Source of the DNA: Chaenocephalus aceratus
Taxonomy: Eukaryota; Chordata; Actinopteri; Perciformes; Channichthyidae
DNA length: 64,000 nucleotides
Reading direction: 5' to 3'
NCBI GenBank assembly: GCA_023974075.1
Contig: CM043799.1
Coordinates: forward strand, 6,352,585-6,416,584
The notes beneath the pieces are model-generated. The model saw nothing but the letters and a program-made list of their open reading frames with translations. It searched no databases and had not been told where the DNA came from. Position 1 is the first letter of the stretch. Each line of letters starts with the position of its first letter. This document shows, in pieces, positions 57,584-64,000 of the stretch. Made by a program: the position numbers and the translations under genes.

Positions 57584-58893
57584 CAAGGCAAGTTTATTTA
57601 TATAGCACTTTTCAACACAAGGCAATTCAAAGTGCTTTACAAAAAATGTAAGACATTAAGCATTAAAAAAGAAAAGCTAATACAATAAACATTAAAAGGA
57701 AAAATACATGGATAAAAGTTACAGTGCAGTCTAAAATATGAATAGTTCAATTAAACATTAAAAGAAAAAGTACATGGATAAAAGTTACAGTGCAGTCTAA
57801 GATATGAATAGTTCAATTAAAAGCAGCAACAAAAAGAAAAGTCTTCAGCCTGGATTTAAAAGTAGTAAGAGTTGCAGCGGACCTGCAGGTTTCTGGGAGT
57901 TTGTTCCAGATATTTGGAGCATAATAACTGAACGCTGCTTTACCATGTTTAGTTCTGACTCTGGGGACAGAAAGCTGACCAGTCCCTGAATACCTGAGAG
58001 ATCTGGATGGTTCATAATTTAGCAGGAGGTCAGTAATGTATTTTGGGCCTAAACCATTCAGTGCTTTATAAACCAGCAGCAATATTTTTGAAATATATTC
58101 TTTGACACACAGGAAGCCAGTGTAAATACTTCAGAACTGGAGTGATGTGATCCACTTTCTTAGTGTTAGTGAGGACTCGAGCAGCGGCGTTCTGAATCAG
58201 CTGCAGCTTTCTAATAGATTTTTTAGTGAGACCTGTGAAGACACCATTGCAGTAGTCGAGTCTACTGAAGATAAAGGCATGGACAAGTTTTTCCAAATCC
58301 TGCTGTGACATTAGTCTTTTAATCCTAGATATATTCTTTAGGTGATAGTAGGCTGATGTAGTCACTGTTTTAATGTGACTGTTGAAACTCAGGTCAGAGT
58401 CCATGACTACACCTAGATTTCTGGCTTTATCTGTTGTTTTGAACATTGCACACTGAAGCTCAGCGCTAACTTTTATATGTTCTGCCTTGGCTCCAAAAAC
58501 CATTACCTCAGTTTTATCTTTGTTTAATTGGAGAAAGTTCTGACACATCCAGTCATTGATTTGTTCAATGCACTTACTCAGTGTTTGAATTGGAGCATAG
58601 TCTCCTGGTGAAATTGTTACGTACATTTGTGTGTCATCTGCATAGCTATGGTAACTTATTTTGTTGTTCTTCATTATCTGAGCCAGTGGTAGCATGTAGA
58701 TGTTAAAGAGAAGAGGCCCCGAGATGGAGCCTTGAGGAACCCCACATGTCATATTTGTCAACTCAGATGTGTATTTACCTATAGAAACAAAGTTGTGTCT
58801 ATCCTTTAAGTAGGATTCAAACCAATTTAGAACTGTTTCCGAAAGTCCCACCCAGTTTTCCAGTCGGTCTAGTAATATGCTGTGGTCAACAGT
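57584..58893 (-). mobile_element. 5'-truncated L2 LINE nested in hAT copy 2
   Basis: The 3' tail reads (minus strand) TGCTATATAAATAAACTTGCCTTGCCTT, the usual L2 ending. hAT copy 1 gives the empty site (ATCAGCTTTGTAGATGG near 22619), placing both ends within a few bases. Only the 3' 1.3 kb of the element was integrated, as normal for incomplete target-primed reverse transcription. Confidence 0.85.
57813..58851 (-). pseudogene. L2 ORF2 fragment: reverse-transcriptase palm to C-terminus
   Basis: The first frame (58851-58066) contains LNWFESYLKDR, GVPQGSISGPLLFNIY and the catalytic SYADDTQMYV, then LQLNKDKTEVM and LDYCNGVF. After a 1-nt shift in an A-rich run near 58085 the second frame (58082-57813) continues VYKALNGLGPKYI, PRVRTKHGKAAFSYYAPNIWNKLP to the stop. 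Endonuclease and the first RT blocks are absent through 5' truncation. Catalysis is therefore impossible from this copy. Confidence 0.88.
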
Positions 58894-59428
58894 GTAGATG
58901 GTATTTTAAACTCGACTCGCTCTGAAACTACAGGGCGGCCGAGGAAAAAAATCCACATGCATTAATCGCGTTAAAAGAATTGGTGGTGTTAATTTTTTTT
59001 TGCGTTAACTTGACAGCCCTAATAATAACAACCCATAATATCACAATTCGGCATATTTAAACAAAATCAACCACAACTACCAACATTCACAGCCCTTCAA
59101 CTCTGGGCTAATATGTTGTCACAAGTAGGACTATGCAGTTAATTAGGTCACATCACATTCAATGTAAAAACGTTTTCTACTTTTTTTTTGGACATGTCTC
59201 AAAAATATAGCCTAGCCAGCCCCAGGCTAACGTTACTTACCATGTATGCCTCCACTCGCTCGTCTCCCGGCGCAGCAGCACCTGCTGGGGTGGTGACCCC
59301 GGAACCAAATAGGTCCGTCAATTTAGAATATTTAGCAGCCTCCACCTCCAGAGACTTCAGCTTTTTAAGTCTGTTATCTGTGTTGGTTATTCTCGCGTCC
59401 AGGAGAGAAGCTTAACAAGTAGACTAAA

Positions 59429-60138
59429 TGGAGTCTCTGAGATTGTTTCAAATTGGTACTTTAATTAATAAAAAGCGTGGTAATGTTACACACAGGATAT
59501 TGTTCGACAGAAAAGCAGCTGTGTCTCTGGCTCTGGCAAGCGGAGAAAGAGGCCGAACACCTCAGGTCATGCTGTTTATATATCCTCTGCTGGCTCCTCC
59601 CTGCGGGCCGGCTCTCCACGTTTCAATGTCCGTTGTTACGCATATCAGAGGATACAGACATTGTACATTCAATATATATCTAAACACGCCTTTTCTCCTC
59701 CTTAACTCTTTCATGACTTTTCATTTAACACATTCTAAACGCTGTAATCAATACTCCAAAAAATACAGGAAATACTTCACAGCAGTTTGTTTTCCGGTCG
59801 TTCCGAATGTTGTCACATGCTACCCACATCTGTAAACAATAACGTACTCAAATAAACTGTACCTTATCCAACAATAATAATATCTCGACGTCTATAGTTG
59901 TAGTGTTGAAATCAGTAGGTTTCGGTGTGCAACATCATATCATATCGCTGTTAAATTCACCTCTATAGTAAATGGTATATTAGCCTCATGCTAACCGGAG
60001 ATGAAGGATTTTCAGAATAAAAGCTTAACAACTGGTTGTGCACAAGAACTTCTGGTTTTTCAGTATAAAACAGCATTTAAACTGACTGTATGTTTAAGGT
60101 GCACTATGCTATCAAAACATTGATTTTAATTTCGAACA
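59429..60138 (-). repeat. Probable 3' LTR of a third ERV (ERV3), left end uncertain
   Basis: On the minus strand it starts TGTTCGAAATTAAAATCAAT at 60138 right after a purine tract, and has an ATTAAA signal near 59462. The end is not secured: TGGAG at 59429 is a candidate, and the U5 looks short compared with ERV1, so the LTR may be truncated. Part of it (59640-59720) resembles 26490-26600 inside ERV2. Confidence 0.45.
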
Positions 60139-60147
60139 GTCCCTCCT
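60139..60147 (-). promoter_or_regulatory. ERV3 polypurine tract
   Basis: Minus strand AGGAGGGAC immediately before the TGTTCG LTR start. Confidence 0.55.
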
Positions 60148-60168
60148 TACACACCTAAAAGGTGTGTA
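60148..60168 (-). other. Stem-loop abutting the ERV3 polypurine tract
   Basis: TACACACCT pairs with AGGTGTGTA (9 bp) around a 3-nt loop, at the same position as the ERV1 and ERV2 hairpins but with unrelated stem sequence. Confidence 0.7.
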
Positions 60169-60990
60169 TAATACTGAAATCAATGAGTTCTTCATCTGAT
60201 CTCTGCATAGTACATATCTCATATCAAAAACATACAATCAAAATGGAATGGTTCGAATATCCTCAACTTTACAAAAATACAAAAATACTTTGACTGTTCA
60301 AACATAAAAGTTTTCCCTTGTGCATAACTTCTAGTGTTAACATTCAATATGGTTCTTCAAAATAGCAGCAATGGCTTGGTATCAGAACATTTCTTCCTCC
60401 CTCCTTTCACAGAAACCGTTCTCATACCACGCTCAGTGTTAAGGCACTTGTTTTTACAAAGTGAAAAGAAACGACCCATTTTAGAATAGTAATGATTCTA
60501 AAATACATGAAATCTACCATATAGAACAAAAATAAAAATGAAATAAACTATCTTGGACCAGTGTAATTTAATAATAAAAATAAAAATACACTATCTTTGA
60601 ATAGTAGAGTAATAATAAAAAATAAAAATACACTATCTTGGAATAGTATAGAGTAAACTCCATTTTAGCATTTTATTTTGCTCACTTCTTCACATGATTT
60701 CATCATTTAAAGAATCACATCGGCTGGACATTCATTGAACAACCTCATCTCTGAACATCCATATCATTTAACATCATTCAAACTAAACCATCATGTTCAT
60801 CAACATCTGTATATGGGGATGGATCGTCCTGTTCTACTAGCATTTGTAACTGTCTCCTCATGAGAAATTTCCCCTCCCTCCTTTCATACCATTTAAGTTA
60901 TGGAAGTAATATGTTCTCTAGAAGAGGCCGTCGTGATCAATCGGTATTTTAGGACATGGAATTCATGCAACATCTAGGCCTCCCCTGGGC
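60169..60990 (-). other. Presumed ERV3 3' internal sequence, non-coding
   Basis: No open frame of note. Near 60535-60660 an AATAAAAATAAAAATACACTATCTT unit occurs about three times. The ERV3 body is not visible further right because a LINE starts near 60990. Confidence 0.4.
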
Positions 60991-60996
60991 GCCCCT

Positions 60997-63037
60997 ATGC
61001 TATCCTTGAGCTTAGGGTTAGCTATCCTGTTTTTGTTTTATGTTTGTCAGAATGTCTCTTCTCCGCTCATCTATGATCGCCAAGCTCTCCTCCACCTCAG
61101 ACCTTCATTGGAGTTGATACTGCTGCCCAAACTCACATCTGACAACCGTACATCGTCCATCCCCCCTCTACTGTGGGATATTCCCTCCTACCTGCGCCGG
61201 CCGCCTCACCGAAAGCGCTTTAGACGCCGGGGAAAGCGTGCTGGTGCACTGGTCTCTTCACGTCTCGGATGTCATGGCCCTCCCGCTGCACGCCATGTGA
61301 GGGATCGATGGATTCGCCGTATTCTTCCGGAGCTGCGGCCTCTGCTGGGCCCGCTGCCAGCCCCTCCTGCCCGACTGACTGCTCCCGGCCCGCGCGGTGT
61401 CCAACACGCAAATCTTCATCAGCTGAGACGAGCTACTCCTTCTGCCAGCCCGGAGCGACAACTTAGCATGGCTTTGCTAAATGCTAGGTCGATAGCAAAC
61501 AAAACGTTCCTGCTAAATTAATTCTTCACCTCTCGTGAACTGGATTTTATGTTTCTGACGGAGACCTGGGTCCACGCTGTCGAGTATACATCGTTCTCTG
61601 AACTTCTTCCTCCTGACTGTACATTCTTCAGCTCTCCCTGCACCACTGGCCATGATGGGGGCATAGCATCAGTGTTTAGAGCTAGCCTACAATGCCGATT
61701 GCTTCACCATGTAACTAACTACGCTAGCTTTGAGTTGCAGCTTTTTTAACTGAACCCGGCCTCACCTATACTCTGCGCAGTCGTGTATCGTCCGCCAAAA
61801 TGCAATAAGGATTTTATAAATGACTTTTCTGACTTTCTGTCCGGGATCATGGTGAAATATGATCGTATTTTGATCGGCGGAGACTTCAATGTTCATGTGT
61901 GTTGCGAGTCAAAACCTCTGGTTAGGGACTTTTTAAATCTCCTTGATTATTTTGGTCTCGTTCAGTCCGTGGCTGGCCCAACACACGAAAAAGGACACAC
62001 CTTAGATTTAGTATTATCATTTGGACTGTCTGTCCCTGTGGATGAAATCTGTGCAGCAACGCGTATCTCAGACCATTTACCAGTTCTGTTTACAACCTCG
62101 ATCCCCTCCGCAGGAGTCGAGTCACGTGCCCCTGCGCGCCGTCTGCGTTCGATTAACCCCTTGACTCCCTCACAGTTTTCTGATGTTTTTAATGCTTCTC
62201 TGATCTGTAAATTAGAGATGAACTGTGCTTTTAGTGCTGATGAGCTTATCTCCATGTTTGACTCGACATGTACCCAAATACTCGATTCTGTTGCTCCTTT
62301 TACGCTTAGACGCACCAACATTCTCTCACAGCCGTGGCTCAATGACTGTACTCGTGCTCTCAGACGTGCTTGCAGGCGTGCAGAGAGAAAATGGAAAAAG
62401 GACAAACTCCATGTCTCCCTAGAAATCCTTCGTGCTTGCCTAGCTGACTATCAGACGGCAGTCAAAGCAGCCAAAACACAGCACATTTCTCTGTTAATCT
62501 CCAAAAACAGCCATAAACCTCAGGTTCTTTTTAATGTCCTCAACTCGATCATTAATCCCTGTGATGTTTCTCCAATTGTGCCATCGACTACTCTCTGTGA
62601 TAAGTTTCTTACATTTTTTATTGAAAAAGTTTCTGTGCCCTGCTGTCCTCGACCACTTTGAGCCTGTATCCCTCTCTTCTCTCTCGGATGTAGTCATGCA
62701 CCTGCGGCCGACAAACTGCACCTCAGACAGCATTCCCTCTCGCCTTCTCAGAGACGTCTTCGAATCAGTTGGAGCAAGTATTTTATTACTTATAAACACC
62801 TCTCTTAGCTCAGGATGTGTCCCAGCTGCCTTCAAACATGCCGTGGTCAAGCCACTACTTAAAAAGAAAAATCTTGACCCCTCCATTCTCGCAAATTTTA
62901 GGCCCATTTCCCAGCTACCTTTTTTATCAAAAGGCCTGGAGCGAGTAGTCTACGCCCAGCTGCAGTCTTTCTTAACCGTGCATGGCATCCATGAAAAGTT
63001 TCAGTCTGGCTTTAAACCCAACATTACACTATGGTAA
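60997..63037 (+). pseudogene. LINE ORF2: endonuclease and start of reverse transcriptase, broken and 3' truncated
   Basis: 61453-61521 encodes LSMALLNARSIANKTFLLN, followed by a stop, then ELDFMFLTETW (61530 on), both from the apurinic-type endonuclease. After another stop near 61750 the frame 61783-62661 has YRPPKCNKDF, LIGGDFNVHV and ISDHLPV (endonuclease active-site motifs). A frame change near 62640 leads into the RT N-terminus (KPLLKKKNLDP, ANFRPISQLPFLSKGLERV), ending at 63037. The upstream basic, proline-rich part (60997-61450) may be the N-terminal extension or ORF1. The endonuclease nicks target DNA and RT copies the RNA there. Two stops and a shift show this copy is dead. L2/Rex-type is my best guess for the clade. 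Confidence 0.8.
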
Positions 63038-64000
63038 AACAACACAGCACATAACCGCCAAAACACATTTGCAAACTGGAATATTTCAAAAAAACCGTCA
63101 ATTCACACTTGCAAGCAGAAAAGAAACTTCCAAAATCAGATCCCTACAAATACCAAACTCTATTTTATAGTTCCAACTCTGCAAAGAAATATGATTCGTC
63201 CTTCTCAAGATGGAGTGCCTAGCGTCATGTGAGTAGGACTGGGTAAAAACAAACAGAGTACTTTCAATTAGCAATTCACGAAATGGCGACTGCCGTGTGG
63301 TTCATTGTAAACATGCGGCCAAGACACAATGGCAACTGATTTTCCAACATTTGACCTGAAGAACAAAGGGATTTGAAAACACCTCGTGACTCTCACAACG
63401 GAGTTTAATATTCAACACAAAACAACACTGCAGTTTAAAATAACATTTCTATTTAATTTACAATTTATAAATGGGCCTCATACACTTACGTCATAGCCCC
63501 CAACCCATGTACGTAATGTTTTGACTTTAAGAGCCAGTATGGTTATCTCCTCTGTTTAAACACGCTATAATGGGACAAAGTAAGACGCTAATCAAACACA
63601 ATCAGCAGAATATCGTCTATCTAACGCACGAATGTCGCACTTCTCGTCGTAATCCACACGCAATGTCTGTATGAAAACAGAAGAAACAACCACTGAAAGC
63701 TTCAAACTTTTCAGGCCTTTTCCCAGAAAAGGACTTTTTAAAAAAGAAAGCCTCACACTGTAATTCAAACACTAACTCAACTGTGTTCTTGTCTCAAACA
63801 GTCCCCACTGTGTAATGGCCTAAAACCATTCACGTTAAATTAAACGTAACAAGAAACACTTTTTGAAATGATTGCCCTCATCACACAAAGGACTATAAAA
63901 AAAGAAAAACAGCCTCACACTGTCTTTAACACAAACACTCACTCCAATATTCTCAGCTTCCACTGTGATTGTGTTCTTTGTCTCAAGCAGTCCCGACTGC
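63038..64000. other. Non-coding end of window with an internal repeat
   Basis: No gene seen. Text around 63735-63815 (AAGAAAGCCTCACACTGTAA ... TTGTCTCAAACAGTCCC) recurs in modified form at 63900-63995, spacing about 170 bp, suggesting a tandem array that continues past the window. Confidence 0.5.

Larger units (their letters stand above)
56586..59021. mobile_element. Non-autonomous hAT family A, copy 2, inserted in the transposase intron
   Basis: TAGGGCTGTTAG...TGACAGCCCTA with exact 8-bp repeats ATAATAAC (56578-56585 and 59022-59029). Collinear with copy 1 (20355-22751), but lacks its MITE and LTR and instead carries an L2 insertion at about 57584-58893. Confidence 0.85.
53921..59413 (-). 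pseudogene. hAT transposase, ZMYM1/TTF-finger type, two exons, truncated
   Basis: Exon 1 (about 59413-59241) encodes KSLEVEAAKYSKLTDLFGSG and ends AYM at a GTAAGT donor. Exon 2 starts at 56019 after TATGTCCAG in matching phase 0 (PRQVQGKSSW). It then has three SPKTGSPEREKAVESEE-type repeats, a TTF-like zinc finger (YCFICMAFGKR... HERSSAHRNC) and a long hAT core (SVQLDTTQDITSQDQCSIIM, CIGNATDGASNMQG, CYAHVLNLVL, TRWWAKHEP). Lesions: a single extra base near 55335 shifts the frame within exon 2. The C-terminal dimerisation region is lost, because a gypsy LTR abuts the frame at 53920. The first codons are not visible. The intron carries hAT copy 2. Otherwise the 490-residue core is open. Confidence 0.85.

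Noticed and set aside
61220..61461. Minus-strand frames over the start of the LINE
   Set aside because: GC-rich antisense shadows of the proline/arginine-rich LINE N-terminus.

Overview
The window looks like a repeat-dense accessory stretch of a ray-finned (teleost) fish nuclear genome. The basis is a fish-type transposon mix (PIF/Harbinger with a MADF-BESS partner gene, several hAT families, a Tc1-like element, L2-type LINEs, a Ty3/gypsy chromovirus, endogenous retroviruses with tRNA-Trp-like primer sites), long CA/GT microsatellites and AT-rich spacers. I found no intact host gene. The only host-like coding sequences are a LIMD1-type LIM fragment inside a provirus and one orphan terminal-exon candidate at 17.0-17.1 kb.

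Layout. 0-2 kb: LINE 3' end and AT-rich spacer. 2.02-16.57 kb: one hAT element (exact 8-bp target duplication GCCTGATG) that has swallowed a PIF/Harbinger element (2.33-5.49 kb) and a whole minus-strand provirus, ERV1 (5.66-15.996 kb), with almost identical 1.1-kb LTRs and a CCAT duplication. ERV1 has a gag-like gene and a short following ORF, a 3.4-kb non-coding block, a 21-residue-repeat ORF, and a spliced (intron-free) LIM segment next to the polypurine tract. 17-23 kb: LINE fragment, small hAT, perfect hairpin, 205-bp duplication, and a 2.4-kb hAT carrying a MITE and a gypsy solo LTR. 23.8-31.6 kb: a second, gag-less provirus, ERV2 (plus strand), sharing ERV1's 3' half but without the LIM segment. 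33.4-38.5 kb: a long-TIR element and a Tc1-like element split by a BED-finger hAT. 40-51 kb: Harbinger MITE, CA repeat, and nested hATs and solo LTRs. 52.8-59.4 kb: 5'-truncated gypsy chromovirus, and a two-exon hAT/ZMYM-type transposase whose intron was hit by another hAT, which itself was hit by an L2. 59.4-61 kb: 3' end of a third ERV. 61-63 kb: LINE with endonuclease and the start of RT.

How the pieces fit. Target-site duplications and filled/empty-site comparisons between repeat copies give a relative chronology of nested insertions. The most interesting unit is the ERV1/ERV2 family: short on coding capacity, with a shared non-coding 3' half and a stem-loop directly against the polypurine tract whose stem covaries between copies. 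In ERV1 a LIMD1-like sequence sits exactly where ERV2 shows a CAG/GT splice-donor-like site, the arrangement expected when a retrovirus captures a host cDNA. All assignments are by eye from sequence and remembered family features; no database search was run.
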